A stretch of 7,992 nucleotides of DNA from Acidimicrobiaceae bacterium (GCA_003514205.1 DORQ01000343.1:1-7992), one strand, 5' to 3'. Positions 1 to 6,259 are shown, numbered from the stretch's first letter. Numbers and translations: made by a program. Notes: generated by a model not told the origin, from the letters alone.

Positions 1-1
1 T

Positions 2-37
2 GAAATCCAGACCGACATCCAGACTGACATCCACTGA
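2..37 (+). other. possible C-terminal end of an upstream gene (uncertain frame)
   Basis: In frame 2 the first bases read as eleven codons ending EIQTDIQTDIH and a TGA at 35-37. This could be the tail of a gene lying mostly upstream. The other two frames cannot be excluded: frame 1 has a TGA at 1-3, and frame 3 stays open to a TGA at 72-74. No family can be recognised from so short a piece. In mycobacteria the partner gene upstream of dprE2 is dprE1, but the residues seen here do not resemble the mycobacterial DprE1 C-terminus. Confidence 0.25.
5..34. repeat. 12-bp tandem repeat, about 2.5 copies
   Basis: ATCCAGACCGAC at 5-16 is followed directly by ATCCAGACTGAC at 17-28, one mismatch, and then by a partial ATCCAC at 29-34. 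If frame 2 is the coding frame, each unit adds the four residues IQTD to the end of the upstream protein. It may be a slippage product or a repetitive protein tail. Confidence 0.6.
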
Positions 38-78
38 ACGGCCCGCCCTCGCTCCAGTTGCCATCTGGCGATGATCCT

Positions 79-84
79 GAAAGG
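79..84 (+). promoter_or_regulatory. ribosome binding site of the DprE2-like gene
   Basis: GAAAGG lies eight bases before the ATG at 93. The in-frame TGA at 72-74 rules out any start further upstream, so this site fixes ATG 93 as the start. Confidence 0.6.
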
Positions 85-92
85 CTTCGAGG

Positions 93-875
93 ATGCTTCA
101 GCCTCGCAAATCTGCCCTCTTGCTCGGAGGTACCAGTGAGATTGGGCTAGAAATCTTGGCCGCCCTCGCAGCTCAGGGGTACAACCGCTTTTCCCTCGGT
201 GCCCGTGAGCCCGAAACAGCGTTGGCGAGCCTCACAGCGAGACTCCGCTCCACGGCGCAAGAGCCAAGCATGCACTCATTTCGATGGGATGCAACCGAGA
301 TCGCGAGCCACCAGTCGGTGCTTGCTGAGGTCTTCGTCGAGCACGGCCCATTCGATGCAGTGATCTGCGCCGTTGGCGCTCTCGGCCACCACGCTGGCCT
401 CACGATGGCTCCGACCGAGGTGGCTGCCATGATCGCCACTAATGCCAGTGGACCCTGCGCCGCACTCGCAGCGGTAGCGGACCTACTCACCAACCAACGC
501 AGCGGCGACCCGGGCCGATCACTCATCGTGGTGATCTCCTCGGTGGCTGCAGCCCGGGCGCGGAAGTCGAATTTTGTGTACGGCGCATCAAAGTCCTGCC
601 TGGACGCCTACGCCCAGGGGCTACGTGACGCGTGCGTGGGCTCAGGAATTGAGGTGCTGATCCTCCGACCGGGGTTCGTTCGAACACGGATGACCGCCGG
701 ACTCGCTCCAGCCCCAATGGCCACAACACCAGAGGTTGTCGCAGCAGCCGCAGCCAAAGCCATCGTGAACCACCGAGGCGGCGTGCTGTGGATCCCTGCT
801 CGACTGGGTCCACTGATGGCGATTCTCAGGAACCTGCCGATCGGCTTGTGGCGACGAGTAGCGGGAGACCGCTGA
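93..875 (+). CDS. dprE2: DprE2-like short-chain dehydrogenase/reductase
   Basis: This is a 260-residue classical SDR. The N-terminal nucleotide-binding motif GGTSEIG is at residues 12-18, an AVGALG segment is at 93-98, Asn117 sits in ATNASG, and the catalytic set is Ser150, Tyr163 and Lys167 (FVYGASK). From memory, the GGTSEIG start, the NFVYG-S/A-K active site, the RPG-VRTRM segment (192-200) and a C-terminus ending LRNLP plus basic residues all resemble mycobacterial DprE2 (Rv3791). That enzyme uses NADH to reduce the 2-keto sugar made by DprE1, yielding decaprenylphospho-arabinose for cell-wall arabinan. Length is close to the family norm. Only five bases separate its stop from the GTG of the next gene, which suggests cotranscription. 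No dprE1, arabinosyltransferase or other arabinan gene is in view, so the substrate is inferred; a related polyprenyl-sugar or general SDR reductase is the alternative. Confidence 0.72.
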   Translation: MLQPRKSALLLGGTSEIGLEILAALAAQGYNRFSLGAREPETALASLTARLRSTAQEPSMHSFRWDATEIASHQSVLAEVFVEHGPFDAVICAVGALGHHAGLTMAPTEVAAMIATNASGPCAALAAVADLLTNQRSGDPGRSLIVVISSVAAARARKSNFVYGASKSCLDAYAQGLRDACVGSGIEVLILRPGFVRTRMTAGLAPAPMATTPEVVAAAAAKAIVNHRGGVLWIPARLGPLMAILRNLPIGLWRRVAGDR

Positions 876-880
876 CCCAG

Positions 881-1828
881 GTGAAGCATCCAACACCTCC
901 CCCTCGCCCCCACAAACCAAGCCGAGAAGAAGTCGGTGAGTTTGCCCATAAGAAGCTCGGCGTCATTCACCGAAGTGTCCTGATTGTCACTGATGTTGTT
1001 CGCTCACTTCGCTCCTCAGGAGCCCTGTGGAAGGCCGTAGTTTTCGGAATCCTTGCCCGCCTGTCAGTAGCGCTGCTGTCACGCCTCGGAAGACCACAAC
1101 CGACGACTGCAGAGATGAAGGCCTTCCGCCGCTGCATGGCAGGGTCAGCACAGGCCTGCGGTTCCCGCTGGGAACAACTCGGATTCGAGCTGATCAAGGC
1201 GACAACTACTGCAGGCACGCAACTGCTCGTTGCGGTCGTTCTTGTCCGTTTCCTCAATGCTCGATCCGCCGAGAACTCGGGGCGGGCAGCGTTACGGCCC
1301 ATTGACGCTCTCGTTGGAGCATTGATCGTCGGTACAACGCAATACTGGGCGAACAGAAACCAGGATGGGCTTCGGTGGGTGATTGGATTGGCCCTAGCCT
1401 TCGTGCTGGCCTATTTGCTCTCCTACCTCATTCCAACGCTGGTCCTGCACAACCTTGCACTTCCCCGCGCAACCCTCCGTGCGATTTCAGTGATCCGAAC
1501 AACCTGGGATGCCGATCTGCTTAGCTGGTCGGCAATCTGGATCACCTCCGGGGTTCTGTCGCTCCTCGCAACCCTGCCGAGCAAGACTCTTGACTGGTTC
1601 TCCTCAGCGAGTACCACCGGCCCGCCACCTCGCCTCCTGCTCATTCTCAACCTCGTCCTTGCCGTACCAGCAGAAGTGGTGGCCGAAGCCGTTTCGGCCG
1701 GCTTCGTGACGGTGATCATCTGGACCTTGCGAACTGGTTCCTATCCCGAGGGCTTTAGAGCAGAAGCGCTCGACGTGGTGCTTGGAAGCGCCGCAAAGTC
1801 AATTGGCCCTGACACCAGCGAGACGTAA
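881..1828 (+). CDS. multi-pass membrane protein of unknown function
   Basis: I do not recognise this protein. The frame is open from 788, but that would overlap the upstream gene by 88 bases. GTG 881, five bases after the upstream stop and with GGGAG at 863-867, is the more likely start and gives 315 residues. The first 45 residues are hydrophilic and rich in Pro, Arg and Lys. Probable hydrophobic segments by eye are about 49-68, 105-125, 141-153, 165-190, 214-231 and 251-283. The last is long, broken by Pro and Glu residues, and may be two segments. A loop at 78-98 contains two cysteines (85 and 93). No catalytic motif or known transporter signature is seen. Position right behind a DprE2-like reductase suggests a role in the envelope, such as lipid-linked sugar handling, but this rests on neighbourhood alone. 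Confidence 0.7.
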   Translation: MKHPTPPPRPHKPSREEVGEFAHKKLGVIHRSVLIVTDVVRSLRSSGALWKAVVFGILARLSVALLSRLGRPQPTTAEMKAFRRCMAGSAQACGSRWEQLGFELIKATTTAGTQLLVAVVLVRFLNARSAENSGRAALRPIDALVGALIVGTTQYWANRNQDGLRWVIGLALAFVLAYLLSYLIPTLVLHNLALPRATLRAISVIRTTWDADLLSWSAIWITSGVLSLLATLPSKTLDWFSSASTTGPPPRLLLILNLVLAVPAEVVAEAVSAGFVTVIIWTLRTGSYPEGFRAEALDVVLGSAAKSIGPDTSET

Positions 1829-1908
1829 CGCCCTCGAGTCCTGTCACCCAGCAGCCTCTCTGAACCTGGGGTCGATCGTCAGCCAGCCTGTGGATCTACC
1901 CTGTGTGG

Positions 1909-2607
1909 ATGGAAAAGGTCTGCTCACTTCTACATTTCAATCCGGACTCAGACTCTGCGCAGTCAATACGCCACCTGCTTGAGGTAGCACCTCAGGCTCT
2001 TGGCCTCGCGGGGGCCTCGCAGATCAAGGTGGCAGTGTTCGACGCAGCAGTGGCCGATGGTTCGGGGCTGAGCATCGGAACACACCCGCCCGATGCTCTG
2101 GTGTCCTGGTGGACTGACTGTTCCTGGAACCTTGAGCCATTCCTCGTAGCGCTCAACCCAGTAGACGAAGCACCCGAGGTGTATCTCGTGTGCGAGTCAA
2201 TCCCGTTGCAGTACCAACTGCCACTGGATTCAGATGGCAGATGCCAAGGATTCTCAACTGTTGCCTGCTTTGAGGTCCTGCCGGGCATCGGGAACGAGGA
2301 GTTCGTACAACGCTGGTTCGGTCCACATTGCGCAGTTGCAGTGGAGACCCAGCGGACCCATTCCTATGTGCGTAACGAGGTGGTGCGAGCGCTCACACCG
2401 AATGCGCAGCCGTGGGCCGGAATCGTCGAAGAAATGTTCCCCATTGAAGCGCTCACTGACCCAGCCGTGTTTTTCGATGCAGTGGACAACCCAGAATTGC
2501 AGCGCAACAACGAACACCGGATGTTTCAGAGCGTCGCGGGATTCCTGGATCTCAGCACCATTGTTCGAAGACCACTGAGCGAGTATCGATTCCCAGTCCA
2601 CACGTAA
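1909..2607 (+). CDS. EthD-like tandem dimeric alpha/beta-barrel protein
   Basis: A soluble protein of 232 residues from ATG 1909; a GTG at 1903 in the same frame would add two residues. No strong ribosome binding site is seen before either. The MEKV start followed by a short strand is what many EthD-type proteins show. The second half (about 115-230) has the EthD pattern. It has FEVLP, then EEFVQRWFGPH with a basic and histidine-bearing helix, YVRNEVVRAL, GIVEEMF, an acidic DPAVFFDAV helix and a final FLDLSTIV strand. The first half (1-105) appears to be a diverged copy, giving two ferredoxin-like folds. EthD proteins occur near oxidative degradation genes, but a defined reaction is mostly lacking. 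The gene lies 80 bases after the membrane-protein gene on the same strand, so it may be the third gene of that unit or have its own promoter. The family call is from pattern only. Confidence 0.6.
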   Translation: MEKVCSLLHFNPDSDSAQSIRHLLEVAPQALGLAGASQIKVAVFDAAVADGSGLSIGTHPPDALVSWWTDCSWNLEPFLVALNPVDEAPEVYLVCESIPLQYQLPLDSDGRCQGFSTVACFEVLPGIGNEEFVQRWFGPHCAVAVETQRTHSYVRNEVVRALTPNAQPWAGIVEEMFPIEALTDPAVFFDAVDNPELQRNNEHRMFQSVAGFLDLSTIVRRPLSEYRFPVHT

Positions 2608-2632
2608 GCCACAGGCAGTGGCCGACAACGAA

Positions 2633-2674
2633 ACGGACCTGGACCCCCCTCCGAAGAGATTGGCCCAGGTCCGT
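2633..2674. terminator. hairpin between convergent genes, probable bidirectional terminator
   Basis: ACGGACCTGG at 2633-2642 and CCAGGTCCGT at 2665-2674 form a perfect 10-bp stem around a 22-base loop. It sits between the TAA of the EthD-like gene (2607) and the TAG of the oxidase gene (2699), which converge here. Read on the minus strand the stem is followed by TTTCGTTG, a weak T tract. On the plus strand no T run follows. It is therefore better as a terminator for the oxidase gene. Confidence 0.6.
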
Positions 2675-2698
2675 CAGAGTTCGTCCCGCTCAGTAGAG

Positions 2699-4084
2699 CT
2701 ACTGAACCACCACTGCAGTCACCATTCCGAACATGCCGGTTTCGCGTTCGGCGTGATTCAGAATATGGCAATGGAATACCCAGGTGCCCTTCTTCGTTGC
2801 TTGGAACATCACGGTATAGCGCTCACCGGGAGCCACATTGAGGGTGTCAACCCAGAAGGGACTGTCGAGGGGGAACCCGTCCCGAGCAGTCACGAGCTGT
2901 GGGAATTGGTGCAAGTGCATCGGGTGCGCCAACAGACCTTCGTTGTAGTAGGTCATTGATACCCAGTCACCCTCATTCACCACGATGGGTGCAGTGGCTG
3001 GAAAGCTCTTGCCATTGAGCGACAAGCCAATCACTCCAGCGTCATTGAGGACCATAGGAAGGTCAAGCACTGGCTTCACGTCAGCGGGGACCTCTCGGCC
3101 AGCGATGGTGCGACCTTGCACGATTGGGGTCGGGCCAGCTTGGATCACGCCCCACATGCCATTGGGCACTGTCATCTGGCCATGAAGGTGGGGGTGGTAC
3201 ATGCCTTGATAGGCACGATCCAGCGTGAACTCGTAGGTGAAATCGCCACCCGGCTTCACCGGATCCTGAGTAATTGGTGCGACGCCGTCCATCCCGAAGG
3301 GAGTCTCAATGCCGTGCCAGTGGATGTCTGAGTTCAGGGGCAGTTCGTTCTTGAAGTTGACGCGAATCTTGTCGCCAATATCCACTTTGATGGTTGGACC
3401 GGGAACGGTTCCGTTGTAGGTCCACGCATCAACCACAACGCCAGGTTCAACTTCCCACTTTGCGAGTTTCGCGGTGATATCGAATTCCTTGGTTCCATCC
3501 TCGAGGATCCTCGGAACCGCAAGCTGGCCTCCGACGCCTTCAGTCTTTGCCGGGAAGGCTGCAAAGGTCGCCAGCATATCCTCGTCCATCTTGGCGTAGT
3601 CGGGGGTGTCGCCGCCCCCGTGAGCTGCCATGCCGTCCGCTGGGGCGTCACCGCCCGAGGCCCCAGCCTCGGTGATCGTCAACGTCGCCTTCATTCCCGA
3701 ATCTGCATGACCTGGAATGGTGCACGTGAGTTCGTATTCCCCAGGGGCGAGTTCACCAAGGTCAAGGAGCTCCGTTGCGCCCTTCGAGAGGGTCTTAGTG
3801 ATTGCCTTGGTGCCTTCGAACGCAAGGTTGTGGTCCATCGAACCGTCATTTGAGACATCGAGCACCACCTTGCCAGCAGGTGCTGTGAGGTTGCCGGAAA
3901 TCTTGAACTCAGAAAGTGACACCTTCACAGTGGAGGTGCCACCTGCAGTGGATCCTCCTTTGCCGTCACCAGAAGCAGCGAGCACTGCGCCGACGAGAGC
4001 CAGAATCGCTATCAGGTATACCGCTCCGAGGCCGATGCTGACCGGCATGAAGGATTTGCCACGCTGAGGCGTAGGGGTTGTCAT
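2699..4084 (-). CDS. membrane-anchored cupredoxin fused to a two-domain multicopper oxidase
   Basis: 461 residues from ATG 4084, chosen because AGGTGA stands four bases upstream; the frame stays open to 4183, but that would run through the promoter. Residues 1-12 are basic, and 13-37 form one hydrophobic segment, a signal anchor or uncleaved signal. A type 1 copper cupredoxin domain follows (about 50-138) with His85, Cys121, His126 and Met131. A Gly/Ala-rich linker (139-160) leads to a two-domain oxidase. Its first domain has DIHWHG (His255, His257) and YHPHLHG (His297, His299) but no type 1 cysteine. Its last domain has HPMHLH (387-392) and HCH-ILNH (438-444) with Cys439 and probable axial Met451. 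This is the small-laccase or type B pattern, in which the trinuclear copper site forms between subunits of a trimer. Likely substrates are copper, iron, manganese, phenols or a redox partner. Copper nitrite reductase was considered, but a type 1 site in the last domain and full trinuclear motifs favour an oxidase. The extra cupredoxin may relay electrons. Confidence 0.88.
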   Translation of the reverse strand: MTTPTPQRGKSFMPVSIGLGAVYLIAILALVGAVLAASGDGKGGSTAGGTSTVKVSLSEFKISGNLTAPAGKVVLDVSNDGSMDHNLAFEGTKAITKTLSKGATELLDLGELAPGEYELTCTIPGHADSGMKATLTITEAGASGGDAPADGMAAHGGGDTPDYAKMDEDMLATFAAFPAKTEGVGGQLAVPRILEDGTKEFDITAKLAKWEVEPGVVVDAWTYNGTVPGPTIKVDIGDKIRVNFKNELPLNSDIHWHGIETPFGMDGVAPITQDPVKPGGDFTYEFTLDRAYQGMYHPHLHGQMTVPNGMWGVIQAGPTPIVQGRTIAGREVPADVKPVLDLPMVLNDAGVIGLSLNGKSFPATAPIVVNEGDWVSMTYYNEGLLAHPMHLHQFPQLVTARDGFPLDSPFWVDTLNVAPGERYTVMFQATKKGTWVFHCHILNHAERETGMFGMVTAVVVQ

Positions 4085-4088
4085 TGAT

Positions 4089-4094
4089 TCACCT
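4089..4094 (-). promoter_or_regulatory. ribosome binding site of the oxidase gene
   Basis: On the minus strand AGGTGA precedes ATG 4084 by four bases. It decides the start against the in-frame upstream codons reaching to 4183. Confidence 0.65.
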
Positions 4095-4157
4095 AACTGT
4101 TTAGGGGGGATACACCGGGATCCGCGATGACTCACAGCCGCCAGACTCCGACGCCCC

Positions 4158-4163
4158 ATTATC
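4158..4163 (-). promoter_or_regulatory. candidate -10 element of the oxidase promoter
   Basis: GATAAT on the minus strand matches TATAAT at five of six positions. A start of transcription six or seven bases downstream would be near 4151, giving an untranslated leader of about 67 bases. No good -35 at standard spacing is seen (TTGAAA at 4178-4183 is only 14 bases away), as expected for an activator-dependent promoter. Confidence 0.5.
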
Positions 4164-4165
4164 GC

Positions 4166-4240
4166 AGTTCCCAGAAATTTCAAATAGGGACTTTGGTCCC
4201 AAAGGTAGTTCCCAGAAATCTCGAAAAGGGACTTTGCTCC
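4166..4240. repeat. pair of 34-bp direct repeats carrying the Dos boxes
   Basis: Copy one is 4166-4199 and copy two is 4207-4240, identical at 30 of 34 positions and offset by 41 bases. Each copy starts AGTTCCCAGAAAT and ends in GGGACTTTG plus a partner half-site. The similarity extends well beyond the Dos-box core, so the whole operator appears to have been duplicated. The differences fall at repeat positions 14, 17, 20 and 31, the last of which weakens box 2. Confidence 0.8.
4187..4200 (-). promoter_or_regulatory. Dos box 1 (DevR/DosR site), promoter-proximal
   Basis: On the minus strand the site reads GGGACCAAAGTCCC, a perfect 5-bp inverted repeat around four bases. It matches the core of the published mycobacterial DosR consensus (GGGACTWWAGTCCC) at 13 of 14 positions. 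TTT before GGGAC also fits the TTS flank at two of three positions. Its centre at 4193.5 is about 42.5 bases upstream of the start inferred from the GATAAT element, the usual place for an activator overlapping -35. A devR-like regulator gene lies 1.3 kb upstream on the same strand. Confidence 0.72.
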
Positions 4241-4241
4241 T
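4228..4241 (-). promoter_or_regulatory. Dos box 2, weaker distal site
   Basis: On the minus strand it reads AGGAGCAAAGTCCC, matching the 14-base DosR core at 11 positions with one half-site intact and the other degraded. Its centre is 41 bases from box 1, about four helical turns, so both sites would face the same side of the DNA. Paired strong and weak sites are common at mycobacterial DosR promoters. Confidence 0.55.
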
Positions 4242-4261
4242 CCCGCACTAGCAATGAAGTA

Positions 4262-5410
4262 TTAGTGAGCCCTAGCAACAGGTCGGATCGGAATCACCCA
4301 CCAGAGCGAGGATCCACCATCCTCGGTCGGCAACAACGAAGAGTGTCCTCCATAACGAGCGGCTCGCTCCCGGAGGTTTCTCAAACCATTGCCGATCCGA
4401 CCCCGAGACAACGGCCCTATCCCGTTGTCAATCACCGACACCACCAGTTCATGGTCGTCCACGGCCACTGTTACAGCAGCCGATTTCGCCCTGCTATGTC
4501 GTGCCACATTGGCCAATCCCTCGCGGATCACTGCCAATACATCCTCAAGAATCTCTGGCGAGCTTGCCGATTCAACGACTCCCTCAAAGCTCACAACGGC
4601 CTTGAGCCCCGTTGCTTCACCGATCTCGCGACACAGCGCGAGCACAGCGGTACGCAGCCCACCGGCCCCGACCGGCTCGTGCAGTTCAAAGATCGCTGAG
4701 CGGATTTCTCGAACAGTCACGTCAAGATCATCAACTGCCGCCTCGATCCTCGCCGCCACAAGTGGTTCCTCAATGAGGCGCACCGTGGCTTGCAGTCGAA
4801 GACCCGTGGCGAAAAGTCGCTGAATGACGGTGTCATGAAGGTCCCGGGCGATTCTCTCACGCTCGGTTACCAGGTCGAACTCCCGCAATCGCTCGAGCAT
4901 TCGAAAGTTGTCGATCGCGACGCTGGCTGCAGCAGCTAACCCGAGGAGCACCTGCTCGTCTGATTCGGTGAATGCCGAGCCGCCGATCTTGTTCGTGAGG
5001 TAGAGATTTCCAAACGCCTCGCCGCGGGAGAGCACTGGGACCCCGAGGAACGAACTCATGTCTGGGTGATTGGCGGGCATGCCGTGGCTTTTCGGGTGCG
5101 TGTGGAGATCTTCGAGACGCAGGGGGCGAGGGTCGTCGATGAGAACGCCAAGAACTCCGAGTCCCTCGGGTGCCTTGCCGATCCCCTGGACCTCCTCTGG
5201 TGACATACCGGCGGTCACAAACGCGGACAGCCCATCGCCGCGTTGATTCAATACCCCAAGTGCGCCATAGGAGGCGTCCACCATCTCCAGCGCTGTCTCC
5301 ACAACTCGAGTGAGCAACGACTGAAGATCCGACTCGGAGCGCAGGGCAACCACCGTGTCGAGCAAGTGTCTGAACTTCTCGTACTGGGTATCACCGAGGT
5401 TCATCCCCAC
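4262..5410 (-). CDS. devS: DevS/DosS-like GAF sensor histidine kinase
   Basis: 382 residues from GTG 5410; ATG 5404, two codons later, is equally possible and neither has a clear ribosome binding site. Residues about 30-170 form one GAF domain. It includes GLGVLGVLIDDPRPLRLEDL (82-101), then NHPDM and FLGVP, then GNLYLTNK, as in the haem-binding first GAF of mycobacterial DevS/DosT. His115 and Tyr137 are 22 residues apart, the spacing of DevS His149 (haem ligand) and Tyr171 (distal). A HisKA_3 dimerisation domain follows, with phospho-acceptor His192 in RIARDLHDTVIQRLF. The HATPase has its N box at 298-309 (Asn301), DNGIG at 328-332 and GNGL at 340-343. There is no membrane segment, so it is cytoplasmic. 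Mycobacterial DevS has two GAF domains and 578 residues; the second GAF is absent here. It follows devR after 73 bases, the same order as in M. tuberculosis. Haem binding is predicted, not shown; a non-haem redox or ligand role is possible. Confidence 0.85.
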   Translation of the reverse strand: MGMNLGDTQYEKFRHLLDTVVALRSESDLQSLLTRVVETALEMVDASYGALGVLNQRGDGLSAFVTAGMSPEEVQGIGKAPEGLGVLGVLIDDPRPLRLEDLHTHPKSHGMPANHPDMSSFLGVPVLSRGEAFGNLYLTNKIGGSAFTESDEQVLLGLAAAASVAIDNFRMLERLREFDLVTERERIARDLHDTVIQRLFATGLRLQATVRLIEEPLVAARIEAAVDDLDVTVREIRSAIFELHEPVGAGGLRTAVLALCREIGEATGLKAVVSFEGVVESASSPEILEDVLAVIREGLANVARHSRAKSAAVTVAVDDHELVVSVIDNGIGPLSRGRIGNGLRNLRERAARYGGHSSLLPTEDGGSSLWWVIPIRPVARAH

Positions 5411-5483
5411 ACAATAGAAGAGATGAGGGCGAGCTGGACCAGGATCTTGGCGACGCGATGTCGTCCGTGTCGCGCTCGAAGCC

Positions 5484-6137
5484 TTAGGTCGTGAATTTGC
5501 CCTCGGCGATTTCCGCCCGAGTTGCGTACACCGCGGCCTCGGTGCGCCGTTTCATGCCCATCTTCGCCAACAGATTGGAGACGTAGTTCTTGATGGTTTT
5601 CTCGGCGAGAAACATCTCCGAGGCAATCTGGCGGTTTGTCTTTCCGTCGGCCAGCAGACCGAGCAGCTTCTGCTCCTGTGGGGTCAACGAGGCAATAAGC
5701 GGGTCTTTGGATCCGGTGTTTTTGAGCCGCGCACGAACCATCTCCGAGGTGCCGGGCTCGATGAGCGATTCGCCAGCGGCAACTCGCCGAACTGCCTGAA
5801 CGATGTCCATGCCGCGGATTTGTTTGAGCAGAAATCCCGAGGCGCCAGCCAGCACCGCTTGAAGCAACGCCTCGTCCTCGGAGAAGGACGTGAGCATCAC
5901 GCAGGCCAAGGAAGAATCGGCCGAGCAGACCTCGCGGCAGACCTCAATCCCGCTACCTGAACCGAGTTGCACATCAAGCAGCGACACCATTGGCTTCAAC
6001 CTCAGGATTCCAGCCACTGCAGACTCCGCGTCTGCAGCCTCCCCGATGACGGTGATGTCCGGCTCAGACTCAAGCAGCGCAACGACACCCCGACGAACAA
6101 TCTCATGATCGTCGAGCAGAAACACGGTGATCGTCAT
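5484..6137 (-). CDS. devR: DevR/DosR-like NarL-family response regulator
   Basis: 217 residues, the same length as mycobacterial DevR. The receiver domain (1-120) has the acidic pair Asp9-Asp10, phospho-acceptor Asp55 in SLLDVQL, Thr83 and Lys105. A linker leads to a LuxR-type helix-turn-helix (about 148-205). In it, FLAEKTIKNYVSNLLAKMGM is nearly identical to the M. tuberculosis protein, including Lys180, Lys183 and Asn184, which match the DNA-contacting Lys179, Lys182 and Asn183. Thr199 and Thr206 match the two threonines reported as PknH sites there. Start is ATG 6137; only a weak GGGG precedes it. The gene heads a likely devR-devS unit. Because the recognition residues are conserved, the Dos boxes upstream of the oxidase are the expected targets. 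No Dos box is seen before devR itself, so autoregulation is not supported. Confidence 0.9.
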   Translation of the reverse strand: MTITVFLLDDHEIVRRGVVALLESEPDITVIGEAADAESAVAGILRLKPMVSLLDVQLGSGSGIEVCREVCSADSSLACVMLTSFSEDEALLQAVLAGASGFLLKQIRGMDIVQAVRRVAAGESLIEPGTSEMVRARLKNTGSKDPLIASLTPQEQKLLGLLADGKTNRQIASEMFLAEKTIKNYVSNLLAKMGMKRRTEAAVYATRAEIAEGKFTT

Positions 6138-6154
6138 CGCCCCAGTATTGCCGA

Positions 6155-6183
6155 ATTCAAACTGAGGAGCAGCGGAAACTCAA
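6155..6183 (-). promoter_or_regulatory. weak candidate promoter of devR-devS
   Basis: On the minus strand TTGAGT (6178-6183) and TTGAAT (6155-6160) are separated by 17 bases, each matching the -35 and -10 consensus at four of six positions. It lies in the 122-base divergent gap 6138-6259, which holds nothing else I can identify apart from the methyltransferase ribosome binding site. Confidence 0.25.
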
Positions 6184-6245
6184 CTGCACATGGCGCGATG
6201 AGTCGGTCTGTATCGATATTTCAGTGCCGATCCTCCAAGCGATAT

Positions 6246-6250
6246 GGGAG
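6246..6250 (+). promoter_or_regulatory. ribosome binding site of the methyltransferase gene
   Basis: GGGAG lies nine bases before ATG 6260 and decides that start over the in-frame codon at 6224. Confidence 0.55.
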
Positions 6251-6259
6251 CATGCAGCA

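Noticed and set aside
788..880. Upstream start of the membrane-protein gene at 788
   Set aside because: It would overlap the DprE2-like coding sequence by 88 bases. GTG 881 directly after that stop gives normal gene spacing.
2699..4084. Copper nitrite reductase (NirK)
   Set aside because: NirK carries its type 1 copper in the first oxidase domain. Here that domain has HPHLHG without cysteine, the type 1 site is in the last domain, and the trinuclear motifs are complete.
4085..4183. N-terminal extension of the oxidase gene to 4183
   Set aside because: The extension has no ribosome binding site and would cover the GATAAT element and the leader. ATG 4084 has AGGTGA at good distance and begins directly before the signal anchor.
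4187..4200. rho-independent terminator of devS (GGGAC-CAAA-GTCCC then TATTT on the minus strand)
   Set aside because: The stem is only five base pairs and the T tract is poor. The match to the DosR consensus, the second copy 41 bases away and the promoter position explain it better.
4127..4699. Plus-strand open frame opposite devS
   Set aside because: It is antisense to a well-supported kinase gene, shows no family features, and begins in the oxidase promoter region.
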